Assembly: GCA_038227995.1 (NCBI GenBank)
Contig: JBBRPP010000028.1
Span: 1 to 64,000, forward strand
DNA length: 64,000 nucleotides
From: WLMZ01 sp038227995
GTDB lineage: Bacteria > Actinomycetota > Acidimicrobiia > Acidimicrobiales > Ilumatobacteraceae
Reading direction: 5' to 3'
Under the pieces are notes generated by a model that had not been told where the DNA came from, made no database searches, and saw only the letters and a program-made list of their open reading frames with translations. Numbering within the stretch: the first letter of the stretch is position 1; every line of letters begins with the position of its first letter. The position numbers and the translations under genes are program-made. Below are positions 1-8,049 of this stretch, one piece after another.

Positions 1-120
1 AACATCGAACAAGCCGCCGCCGACCATGCCGCCACGATCATCAATGGACAACGCCGACGCCACCTCAACTACCAAAGCCCCACCATGCTCTACACTGCCG
101 CTACAGCAACCGTGCACTGA
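1..120 (+). CDS. C-terminal tail of a DDE transposase (IS30-like), cut by window edge
   Basis: The open frame runs in from the left edge and stops at 118-120, so only the last 39 residues are visible. They contain a basic stretch followed by a conserved-looking end (NGQRRRHLNYQSPTMLY), which resembles the C terminus of IS30-type integrases, where a short Asn-x-x-Pro-Arg-Arg-x-Leu segment precedes a Thr-Pro-Ala segment. The family call is by pattern recognition only, and an IS3-type element is possible. Its stop codon lies inside the remains of a lipoprotein gene on the other strand, consistent with an element end inserted there. No terminal inverted repeat could be defined because the left end is outside the window. 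Confidence 0.5.
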   Translation, partial: NIEQAAADHAATIINGQRRRHLNYQSPTMLYTAATATVH

Positions 121-248
121 TCACTGGAACTGGCCGACCCCGTCACCGATGAGACTGACGCGGGGTGTGCAGTGGAATCTGATGAGCACGCCGCGATGCT
201 CGCCGCAACAACAATGATCAGCGCCGCGAGCGGTGAAGATGATTTCAA
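90..248 (-). pseudogene. Truncated lipoprotein gene (5' end only)
   Basis: A TTG start at 248-246 follows a good ribosome-binding site (GAGGGGGA). The first 20 residues form a textbook lipoprotein signal: a short polar start, a hydrophobic core (AALIIVVAASIAAC), a lipobox Cys, then a Ser-rich linker. The frame ends after 52 residues, where it runs into the transposase tail at 1-120. I infer that a lipoprotein gene, third in the sigma-factor operon and co-oriented with it, was destroyed by an insertion sequence. The alternative is a natural 52-residue lipopeptide. The original function cannot be told. Confidence 0.4.
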
Positions 249-352
249 CGTCGTCCCCCTCTGACATTGATGACGCCCCGGCCGCCACGAATTTTGCACG
301 CTACAGGCAGTTTGATTCGGTCGACAAGAGATCCAATGTGCATCGAACGACT

Positions 353-1096
353 TCAGCTGCCGAAGTGATCCGCGAGCGGTCGGATCAGCACGACGCGATC
401 CTGTGGAACGAACGCATACGAGCCACACGGGCGCTCGGCGGTGTACGACCCGGTGACCGATACCGTCCAGCCGCGCAGGTCGAAGTGGTGCAGCCCGTCG
501 GTGGCGTTCGCCGCAGCCTGCTGCGGAGTCAGACAGCCACCGGCAAGAAGCTCGCCGACCAACGAGGATTCGAACTTCAACAGGTTCGACCCCGCGGGAT
601 CCAATGTCGTGTCGAGCGCGGCGAGGCCGAGCTGACTGCACGTGTCTCCCTTTCCGGGGAACACCCCGGCGACGCCAGTCCCCATGACGCACGCAACCGA
701 GGGCGGTACCGCTCCCCAGTCGGGAAACTGCGCCGCGACCGCCTCCCGGCACGTCGTGACGGGATCCTGTTCGGTCCGCGTGACGAGGAGTTGGTCGCTG
801 TCGATCCGGGCTTCGCGATGACAAGCGATCACGGTCGGATCGGCGGCACGCTCGTGGCGATTCAGCGCCCACGCGACCCCGCCGGCGGTGCCCGTGACGG
901 CGACGAGCAGGACGCCGATGAGCGTCGTCCGTCGGCGATGACGGCTGCGCGTCGGCTTCGACGAACGTCGCACCGAGTCGATCGTGCGCTGCAGCAGCGC
1001 GTCGAGTTGCGGGTCGTCGCCGACGCGGACCGGCGAGACATCGACGTCGGGGCGCAGCAACAGCAGTACCTCGAACGGATCAATGGTTGCGTTCAT
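353..1096 (-). CDS. Membrane-anchored protein, probable anti-sigma partner
   Basis: Encodes 247 residues. The ATG at 1096 overlaps the stop of the upstream sigma factor (ATGA), so the two are translationally coupled. A cytoplasmic N terminus of about 55 residues ends in a basic stretch, followed by one membrane segment (about 58-78, LIGVLLVAVTGTAGGVAWAL), and the remainder would be extracytoplasmic with several Cys. This layout is usual for proteins that hold an ECF sigma factor at the membrane and sense envelope signals. No zinc-binding HxxxCxxC anti-sigma motif is visible, so the role is inferred from layout and coupling. A longer start upstream would run into the sigma gene and is unlikely. 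Confidence 0.6.
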   Translation of the reverse strand: MNATIDPFEVLLLLRPDVDVSPVRVGDDPQLDALLQRTIDSVRRSSKPTRSRHRRRTTLIGVLLVAVTGTAGGVAWALNRHERAADPTVIACHREARIDSDQLLVTRTEQDPVTTCREAVAAQFPDWGAVPPSVACVMGTGVAGVFPGKGDTCSQLGLAALDTTLDPAGSNLLKFESSLVGELLAGGCLTPQQAAANATDGLHHFDLRGWTVSVTGSYTAERPCGSYAFVPQDRVVLIRPLADHFGS

Positions 1097-1635
1097 GATT
1101 CCTCCACCTGCAGTTGGATGCGTTCTCGAAGTCGTCGACGCGCCCGGTACAGGCGGTCGGTCGCGCGTTCTGCCGTCGTGCCGAGCACCGTCGCCAGGTC
1201 GCGTCCGCTGAGGTCCTCCCACGCGGCGAGCAACAGAATCTCCTGGTCGTCGTGACTCAACGCTGCAAAGCCGCTCCGAAGCGGCTCGATGTCCTCAGCC
1301 AGCAAACCGCCGTCGGACAGCTCTCGACTCGTCGTCGGCCGGGCCGCGACGAGCGCCTCGACGAATTCGTGGCGCCGCCGCGCTGATCGACTCGCGTTAC
1401 GAATGAGGTTGCGGGCGACGCCGATCAACCAGGCGGCTTCGCTCCCGGCCTCGATCTCTGCGTATCGCCGCCACGCGACGACGAACGTCTCGCTGACGAT
1501 GTCGTCGGCATCGATCGTCGGGTGATGATGGCGGACGTACGAATCGACGCGGCGCGCGTGCTCGTAGAACAGTTGTGTGGCTCTCTGGTCGGCAGGCGCG
1601 GACCGACCAGCATCGCGGGTGAGTTCTGGTGCCAC
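1093..1635 (-). CDS. RNA polymerase ECF sigma factor
   Basis: About 180 residues from the GTG at 1635. Region 2 (about residues 18-85) has the core-binding DADDIVSETFVVAWRRY pattern. Region 4 near the C terminus has a helix-turn-helix (SGRDLATVLGTTAERATDRLYRARRRL). The protein would direct RNA polymerase to a small regulon. It heads an operon with the membrane partner that begins at its stop codon and, formerly, a lipoprotein. The frame is open up to 1812, but the extra N terminus has no sigma similarity and its DNA looks like a promoter region rather than coding sequence, so the shorter start was chosen. The exact start remains uncertain. Confidence 0.8.
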   Translation of the reverse strand: MAPELTRDAGRSAPADQRATQLFYEHARRVDSYVRHHHPTIDADDIVSETFVVAWRRYAEIEAGSEAAWLIGVARNLIRNASRSARRRHEFVEALVAARPTTSRELSDGGLLAEDIEPLRSGFAALSHDDQEILLLAAWEDLSGRDLATVLGTTAERATDRLYRARRRLRERIQLQVEES

Positions 1636-1940
1636 GGCATGTGATGTCCCGTCGGGGCCCTTTCTCGGCTCTCGCCGAAGAATTTCGGAAAATTCCCGCA
1701 ATGCACCGCCGATCCAACCGCGTCCCCGGACATCACACCACGTGGAGAGAATCGACGCAGTGGTGAACGCCATACGGAGCCGGTTGAAAGTCGGCCCTCG
1801 GCGCACACACATGGGAACGGACGCGGACCAGTCGATGGGGGCGCCATCTCAGCGACCGACGCTGCAATACATTCGCCAGGACAGCAGAATTCGCCGACCA
1901 GCAGACCCCGAGACCACGGCCACGGAGGCGGTCACCGGCA
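1636..1940. other. Intergenic region between sigma-factor start and antiporter stop
   Basis: About 305 bases. The part next to 1635 should hold the promoter of the minus-strand sigma operon and contains an AT-richer patch around 1680-1700 (GAATTTTCCGAAATTC on the minus strand). The antiporter gene ends at 1941 on the same strand, so its terminator might also lie here, but I see no clear hairpin with a T-run. No gene is supported. Confidence 0.4.
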
Positions 1941-3152
1941 TCACGCCTGCGAAGGATGTCGATTCCCCGTGACAGGGTGAGGTGTGTCGAGCCGTTTCAC
2001 GAGCGAACCGACCGTGGTCGCCTGCACCACGAGCGAGACGATCACGACGACGAACACCACGTCGAAGACGAGTGATCCGTCCGGATGTCCGGCCGTCAGC
2101 GGGATCGTGGCGAGCACGATCGGGACGGCACCCCGAAGGCCGGCCCATGACACGAGCGCAACGTCGCGGCGAGTGAATCGGAACCACGACACGCACAGCG
2201 CCGTGGCGACCGGGCGGGCCACGAACATGAGGACTGCGGCGACGACGAGCGCCCGACCGGAGACGCGCAGCAGCTGCGACGGGAACACGAGCAGACCGAG
2301 CACCAGGAACAAGGCGGCTTCGGCCGCAGCGGCGAGGCTCTGCTGGAAGCTCTCCACCGACTGCACCACCGAAGCGTTGCGGGCGAGGACGCAGCCGGTC
2401 AGGTAGACGGCGAGAAAGCCCGAGGCACCGGCGGCCGCAGCCAACCCGTACGACGCTGCGCCGATGGCCACCGCCAGCAGTGGGTACGACGATGCGCTCG
2501 CCAGCTTCAGCCGGACGAGCATGAACGTCGCGGCGGCGCCCACGACGACCCCGACGATGAGACCACCGACCAGATGACCGACGCCGAAGACGATCCAGTC
2601 ACTGGCCGACGGTGGCGCACGCCAGACCTCGACCATCCCGATCGTGAGCATGACGGCGATCGGGTCGTTCAGACCTGACTCGATCTGCAGCAGATCGCGC
2701 ACTCGCACCGGCAGCACCTGACCGCGCAGTGCACCGAACACCGCTGCCGCGTCCGTCGAGGCGACGACCGCACCGATCAACAGGTTCGACCGCACCGGCA
2801 GGTCGAACGCGAGTGCCGCACCGCCTGCCGCGATCGCGGCGGTCACGACGACACCGACTGACGCCATGAGAGCCGCCGGGACGCCGGCACTGCGGAAGGC
2901 TGCAGGGCGAGTCGACAATCCGCCCTCGAAGAGGATGACGACAAGTGCCACGACCGCGACGTCCTGCGCGACCTTGGTGTTCGAGAAGTGCACCCATCCG
3001 AGACCGTCATCGGCGACGACCATGCCGAGCACGAGGAACAGAACCAGACCGGGAACGCGGTACCGATTGGTGGCCGCCCCGACCAGCACGCCGATGATGA
3101 CCAGCCCAGCCGCGAGCAGCACCGCGGCGTCGATGTCGAAGCTGCTGTGCAT
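1941..3152 (-). CDS. Cation/proton antiporter (CPA1, NhaP2/CvrA-like)
   Basis: A protein of 403 residues with about 12 hydrophobic segments over its full length and no cytosolic regulatory tail. It carries the family signatures STDAAAVF (about 132-139) and ESGLNDPIAV (about 158-167), whose acidic residues carry the ion, and a later WAGLRGAVPIVLA segment typical of monovalent-cation:proton antiporters. Expected role: exchange of Na+ or K+ for protons at the inner membrane for pH and salt balance. The ATG at 3152 is the first start giving a compact N-terminal membrane helix; the frame stays open far upstream, but that sequence is low-complexity shadow of the opposite gene. It is divergent from the gene at 3312. 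Confidence 0.85.
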   Translation of the reverse strand: MHSSFDIDAAVLLAAGLVIIGVLVGAATNRYRVPGLVLFLVLGMVVADDGLGWVHFSNTKVAQDVAVVALVVILFEGGLSTRPAAFRSAGVPAALMASVGVVVTAAIAAGGAALAFDLPVRSNLLIGAVVASTDAAAVFGALRGQVLPVRVRDLLQIESGLNDPIAVMLTIGMVEVWRAPPSASDWIVFGVGHLVGGLIVGVVVGAAATFMLVRLKLASASSYPLLAVAIGAASYGLAAAAGASGFLAVYLTGCVLARNASVVQSVESFQQSLAAAAEAALFLVLGLLVFPSQLLRVSGRALVVAAVLMFVARPVATALCVSWFRFTRRDVALVSWAGLRGAVPIVLATIPLTAGHPDGSLVFDVVFVVVIVSLVVQATTVGSLVKRLDTPHPVTGNRHPSQA

Positions 3153-3311
3153 CCCGCATTGTAGGTGATGCGGCCTCCGGGCCCCCGTCGCCCAGCTCGC
3201 ATCCGGCCGCTCACCGTCACCGCTCGTTGTGGTTGGCTGCGCGCAGAAAGTCGTATCAGACCCGAACGGGCGGGCTCTCTGCGGCAACCGCTCACCCACC
3301 GGAGGATCATC

Positions 3312-5510
3312 ATGGCAACCAAGAAGACCGAGGCCGTCACGGCCAAGGCCACCAACAGCAAGACCGTCACGGGCACGTTCGTGTTCGACGGACTCGGCGA
3401 TGCCGAGGCTCCACAGCTGACCGTCACGCGTGTCGACGCATCCGGCGACCGCCACACCGTCGAGCACGACGGCCGCGGTGGCATCGTCCTCGATGCACGC
3501 CACGTCGGCCAACGCAACGTCGTCGAGTTGACCAACGACGAAGGCGTGGAGGTCCGCCGCTATCACTACGACGACCTGCTCGCCCGATTCAGCGCGTCCG
3601 CACGTTACGTGTTGCCGCAGGAGGTGTGGTCGAAGTGGTTGCTGCGGCTGCGCAGTGTGTCGGGCCGGGTCGAGGTCTGTCGCCCGTTCTTCTGGCTCGA
3701 CGACGCGATTCGCGCCGATGCCTCCATCCTGCGTGCCGCCGGCCTCGGCTCGACCGCCGACGTGCACCTCGCGATCACGCGTCCTGACCTGGCTTCGATC
3801 CGGTGGCCACGCCGCTGCCTGCCCGTGTGCGATGGAACCGTCAGCGTCTACATCCAGACGTGCTGCTGCACCTGGTTCGATCCGCGCTGCGTCCTCATCG
3901 ACATCTGCAAGATCATCGATTGCGAGCCGCCGGTCATCTGGCCACCGGACCTGGGCGACCCCGGCCCCATCGACATCGGCCCCATCGACATCGGCCCCAT
4001 CGACATCGGTCCCGAACTCGCTCACACGGCCCTCGTCACCGAGTCGCTGCAGCGGTCGATCACCGGCGATCCGACGTTGCCCGGACCCGACCGGATCATG
4101 GAGCTGTACCGCCATCACACGGTGCTGTCGGGCCTGCAGCCGGCGGAACAGGTGGCGTACATCAAGGCCAATCCCGAGCTGCGCTGGCTCGGCTGTCACT
4201 GCAGCACGGTCAAGGTGGCCGAGGTGGCCCTGCAGGACGACGGCGCATTCGATGCGTGGTTCTTCCTGCCGTATGCCGCGCCGCATTGCACACAACGCGT
4301 CGTGTACGTCGTCGAGCAGCCCGGGCCGGGTGGGCCGGCGGTGATCTACGACGGTCGGGTCGGTCCTCGTTCGTTCGCACTCGGTGAGTCGGCCGATCTG
4401 CTCGCGTCGTGGTCGGCTCGCACGTGCGGACGAGACGACAACATCGGCGATGTCGGGGTGTTCCTCAACCGGATCGGCGCGACCACTGCGGCGAAGCTCG
4501 TCCGGTCCGCTCATCAGGACGGCGAGCTCAGCTTCAGCACCCTCGCTTCAGGCGACGGCCTCGTCAACGGGGGCGCCAACGTGTGGGGCGGAACGTTGGG
4601 GTTGCGCTACTCGTTCCACCAGGACATGCGCGCGCTCGGGGCGATGTACTACCGGGTCCGCGTTCAGCATGTGGATGCAAGCGGCAACGCTGTCGGGTCA
4701 CCGACGGACTTCTTCGACGCGAACAGTTGGAATCGCTTCCAGGGCCTGCAACTCGTCGGCACCTCGATCGGACCGACCACGGTGGGCGGGACACCGCACC
4801 TGTACACGATCCCGTACTACGTCGACGGGTGGGACTTCGATGCGAACTCGTACCACGCCTTCATCGACACGACCACACTCCAGGCCAACGAGCGGTACCT
4901 CTTCGTGATCGACGTCTTCGACAGCACCGGGGCGCGGCTCGTGCCGACCAATTCCGGCACGGCGGCGAGCGGTGAACACAGTCGCGCGTTCGGGTATCAG
5001 CGGATGCTGCCGACGGTGGACCCGAACGTGGTCGATCTCGGGCCGGTGCCGTTCAAGGCTTTGGCCAACCTGTTCATGGTCGACAACACCAAGGCCGTGA
5101 GTGCGTTCACGGGGCTGCGCCAGACGGGGGCCACCGTGACCGATGTGCTCGCCGGCTGCCAGTTCCTGGTGGGTCCCGCGACCGATCATCTCCAGATCCG
5201 ATATCAGGCACACCACGCGCAGGGCTGGCTCGAGTCGGTGTCGATCAACGTCACCGAAGGGATCAACGCGCCGGGCTCGACATCGATGCTGACAGCCTCG
5301 AGCACGCCATCGAGTACGACCGACACGGGGACGCCACCGGCGACCGCGCTCACCCCGAGCGTCACCATCGGCTCGCTGCTCGGCGCCGACGTCCGGTGCT
5401 CGTTCGCAGCGACCATGCTCGTCACCACCAAGCACACCAACGGTTCGGGCGGGTTGTCCAACCTGTGGGGTTCGGCGACGGCGGCGTTTGCTCTCGAGCG
5501 GACGTCGTGA
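3312..5510 (+). CDS. Large Cys-rich protein of unknown function in the CHAT/subtilase block
   Basis: 732 residues. The ATG at 3312 follows GGAGG with ideal spacing, so the start is secure. I do not recognise the family. Visible parts: a Lys/Thr-rich N terminus, a beta-rich segment (about 20-90), a Cys cluster at about 169-204 (CLPVC, CCC, then single Cys), a Pro-rich stretch with three perfect GPIDI units (about 218-232), a second small Cys set (CHC, about 300), and a long beta-rich C-terminal half with a Ser/Thr linker near 670. There is no signal peptide or membrane helix. It converges on the TPR-CHAT gene with a gap of only 5 bases. Location suggests a substrate or effector of the neighbouring proteases, but that is a guess. 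Confidence 0.8.
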   Translation: MATKKTEAVTAKATNSKTVTGTFVFDGLGDAEAPQLTVTRVDASGDRHTVEHDGRGGIVLDARHVGQRNVVELTNDEGVEVRRYHYDDLLARFSASARYVLPQEVWSKWLLRLRSVSGRVEVCRPFFWLDDAIRADASILRAAGLGSTADVHLAITRPDLASIRWPRRCLPVCDGTVSVYIQTCCCTWFDPRCVLIDICKIIDCEPPVIWPPDLGDPGPIDIGPIDIGPIDIGPELAHTALVTESLQRSITGDPTLPGPDRIMELYRHHTVLSGLQPAEQVAYIKANPELRWLGCHCSTVKVAEVALQDDGAFDAWFFLPYAAPHCTQRVVYVVEQPGPGGPAVIYDGRVGPRSFALGESADLLASWSARTCGRDDNIGDVGVFLNRIGATTAAKLVRSAHQDGELSFSTLASGDGLVNGGANVWGGTLGLRYSFHQDMRALGAMYYRVRVQHVDASGNAVGSPTDFFDANSWNRFQGLQLVGTSIGPTTVGGTPHLYTIPYYVDGWDFDANSYHAFIDTTTLQANERYLFVIDVFDSTGARLVPTNSGTAASGEHSRAFGYQRMLPTVDPNVVDLGPVPFKALANLFMVDNTKAVSAFTGLRQTGATVTDVLAGCQFLVGPATDHLQIRYQAHHAQGWLESVSINVTEGINAPGSTSMLTASSTPSSTTDTGTPPATALTPSVTIGSLLGADVRCSFAATMLVTTKHTNGSGGLSNLWGSATAAFALERTS
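3963..4007 (+). repeat. Three tandem 15-bp units encoding GPIDI
   Basis: Three identical copies of GGCCCCATCGACATC lie in frame within the gene at 3312, at the hinge between its Cys-rich segment and its C-terminal half. A fourth partial unit (GGTCCC) follows. Perfect identity at the DNA level suggests recent expansion by slippage; copy number may vary between strains. Confidence 0.9.
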
Positions 5511-5515
5511 TCCGT

Positions 5516-7999
5516 CTACCGCGAGGTCGAGCCCGATCCGAAGCACATGAACGCTGACGCGGTGGCCCACCGGATCAGCGTGGGATCCGTCATCCACCGC
5601 TGACGAACAGTCGCCAGCGCGGCGGCGATCGGGATGCCCGTCGACCAGATGTCGTGCAGTTCGGAGACGAACTCCGCACAGACACGATCTGCGACGACGT
5701 GCGTCGGAGCAACGACCGTCGCCGCGCCGAGGCTGAGAAGCACCGACGCCAATCCGAGGATCTCGCTGCCGGAGACCACACCGTGCACTCCACCTTCGCA
5801 ACTGGAGAGCACCACGAGTCGAGCGCACACCGGCGATGATGCGAGGTCGAACACGGTCACCTCACCGTCGTCGAGACGAAGCGACGAGAGCATCGGTCGC
5901 TCGACGCGGAAATGACCGTGCGCGGCGACTTGCACGACATCGCACTCGGACAACGCCTGGCGGAGGGCCTCGCCCGTCGCCTGTTCGCCACGTCGAACGG
6001 TCGACGCCGGGTAACAGCGTTCGATCGACGTCTGCTCGATCGCCGAACCGAGCACGTCGGGGCCGATCACCAGACCGACATGACGATCGAGCCCTGGCGC
6101 AGAACGACGTTCGGCCTCCAGCCATGACCGGGCACTGGGCACGACGACGAAGGGCCGCGCCGACAGCGACGGAAGGCTCGACCACGCAACTGCGTGCAGG
6201 ATGCCGACCGGAACCAGGACGAGCTCGGCGTCGTCGGTCAGTCCGAGCCCGCCGAGCAGAAGGTCGTCGAGCACCGTTGCGACTCGTCGCGGCCGCTGCG
6301 CGTCGCCGGGATCGTCGGGCTGTGTCCCCCGTGTCATCCACCCGGCCAGCTGCTCGGAGGCGCGGCTGATCTCCCCGACCGCTCCGAGCCGGACGAGTCG
6401 CTTCGTGCGACTGCTGACGACAACGGCCCACACCACGCCGCGATCGATCACGTACTCGACCAACGTGCGGCCATCGAGCGCCCGCGCCGTCTCGGCCATC
6501 GTCGGTGGCGCGGCTTCGACGTCACCCGCCAACCGCTCGAGTCGGAACGCATGCGCCCGCGTGCGTTCGGCCCACCCGAACACTGCGCCCGGCGTCCCTT
6601 CGTCGATCGCGAGATGCATCGCCAGCGTCGCCACGTCGCGGCCGATCGCCGACACGCCGGCGCGGGTCTCGGGGTCGGCCGACGTCATCCGGTGCTGTTC
6701 GAGCATCGACATACCCGACCGTGCCGCTTGCAGGGCGCCCGCGACATCGTGTTCGCGCCACCGGCCGAGCGCCTCGGCATACCAACCCTGGATCGCAGTG
6801 CTCGGATGCCGCGAACCGGTTGCGGTTCGAAGGAGCCCGATGTCGTCTTCGACGTCGGCCAGGCGTTGCAATCGGCTCGCGCATCGCAGCCGGGCGCATC
6901 GCATGTCGGCCGCAGCTGCGGCCCAGCCGAAGTCGTCCAGGCGCTGGGCGACACGGCGCGACCGTTCGAGCAGACGCGACGCATCCGAGGGAGCCGTGAC
7001 GAACCCGAGCGCGGCTTCGAGCCCGACCGCTCGAGCCTGCAGCGCGACCGCATTGCGACGACCGGTCTGCAACGTGCGCGTCGCCGCGACTGCGCAGCGC
7101 TGAGCCGACTTGAGTGCCCCTGCAGCCAGCTGGGCTCGCGCCAGGAACAACTCGGCCTCGCCGCGGCTGACCAGGCTCCCGCTCGCAGTCGCGTTGGCGA
7201 CTGCGGCCAGGGACGCCGACACTGCCTCGGCGAACATGCCGGCGTTCAGCAACGCCTCGGCCCGGTCGGCCTCCAGGACGGCCATCGCCCGCAGCGGACT
7301 GCCCGATTCGACGTACTGCTGGTGTGCCGTGTCGAAGTGTTGAAGGGCGGTCAAGGTGCGACCCGAGCGAGCGTGGAGCACACCGAGGTTGGCAACGATC
7401 CCGGCCGCGATGACATCTTGATCCAGAGACTCGGCGATCGCCCGCGCCACGACGAGATCGGCCTCGGCCGCGGCGAGGTCACCGCGCTGCAGATCGATCT
7501 GCGACCGCGTCACGAGCAGCCGGAGCCGCCCCAACTCATCGCCGCTCGCAGCGAAGTCGGCGTCGGCGAGATCGGCCTGGGTCAGCGCCTCGCGCAGGCG
7601 GCCGACGTGGCTGAAGACGAACGCCCGCTGGGTCCGGACTCGACCCAGCGTCGCACCGGCGGCAACGGATTGGGCCAGATCGAGTTGGCGCAACGATTCC
7701 CGAAGGTCACCGGCCTGGGCGAACACCGCCGCTGCACTGATGCGCACGCTGATCGAGCGAGCGTCGTCGGGCAGCAGCGCCGCGGACCGCAACGCCTGGC
7801 GCATGGCCTCGACTGCGCGAGGTGAATCGCCGAGTTCGAACAGCGCCCGACCGAGCCCGCCCCAGACCTCGAGCAGCAATGCCGGATCATCGGCCGAATC
7901 CTGTGCCCAACGCCGTGCCTCGGCGATCGCCTGGCGAGGGTGGGAGTGGACCAACCGATCCAAGCGGTCGCGCACGTCTGATTTCGCATCGGTGGGCAT
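5516..7999 (-). CDS. TPR-CHAT domain protease
   Basis: 827 residues with no signal peptide. The first 500 or so residues are Ala/Leu-rich paired helices typical of tetratricopeptide repeats (for example ADDPALLLEVWGGLGRALFE). The C-terminal third is a CHAT peptidase: catalytic His in VAAHGHF (about 694) and Cys in LSSCEGG (about 734), both in the expected order. CHAT proteins are caspase/separase-like cysteine proteases, and in bacteria the TPR-CHAT arrangement occurs in proteolytic immunity and cell-death systems, including the type III-E CRISPR partner. Here it is divergent from a subtilase (50-base gap) and convergent with the 732-residue protein. It is expected to cut a specific protein when its TPR part receives a signal; the target is unknown. 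Confidence 0.9.
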   Translation of the reverse strand: MPTDAKSDVRDRLDRLVHSHPRQAIAEARRWAQDSADDPALLLEVWGGLGRALFELGDSPRAVEAMRQALRSAALLPDDARSISVRISAAAVFAQAGDLRESLRQLDLAQSVAAGATLGRVRTQRAFVFSHVGRLREALTQADLADADFAASGDELGRLRLLVTRSQIDLQRGDLAAAEADLVVARAIAESLDQDVIAAGIVANLGVLHARSGRTLTALQHFDTAHQQYVESGSPLRAMAVLEADRAEALLNAGMFAEAVSASLAAVANATASGSLVSRGEAELFLARAQLAAGALKSAQRCAVAATRTLQTGRRNAVALQARAVGLEAALGFVTAPSDASRLLERSRRVAQRLDDFGWAAAAADMRCARLRCASRLQRLADVEDDIGLLRTATGSRHPSTAIQGWYAEALGRWREHDVAGALQAARSGMSMLEQHRMTSADPETRAGVSAIGRDVATLAMHLAIDEGTPGAVFGWAERTRAHAFRLERLAGDVEAAPPTMAETARALDGRTLVEYVIDRGVVWAVVVSSRTKRLVRLGAVGEISRASEQLAGWMTRGTQPDDPGDAQRPRRVATVLDDLLLGGLGLTDDAELVLVPVGILHAVAWSSLPSLSARPFVVVPSARSWLEAERRSAPGLDRHVGLVIGPDVLGSAIEQTSIERCYPASTVRRGEQATGEALRQALSECDVVQVAAHGHFRVERPMLSSLRLDDGEVTVFDLASSPVCARLVVLSSCEGGVHGVVSGSEILGLASVLLSLGAATVVAPTHVVADRVCAEFVSELHDIWSTGIPIAAALATVRQRWMTDPTLIRWATASAFMCFGSGSTSR

Positions 8000-8049
8000 G
8001 TGTCATGCTCTCTGGAGAACGACCACGTTGAGACAGGGAGCGAGCACGT

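Noticed and set aside
1941..4514. Open frame of 857 codons on the minus strand upstream of the antiporter start
   Set aside because: Only the part below 3152 has antiporter similarity and hydrophobic helices; the rest is the opposite-strand shadow of the gene at 3312.
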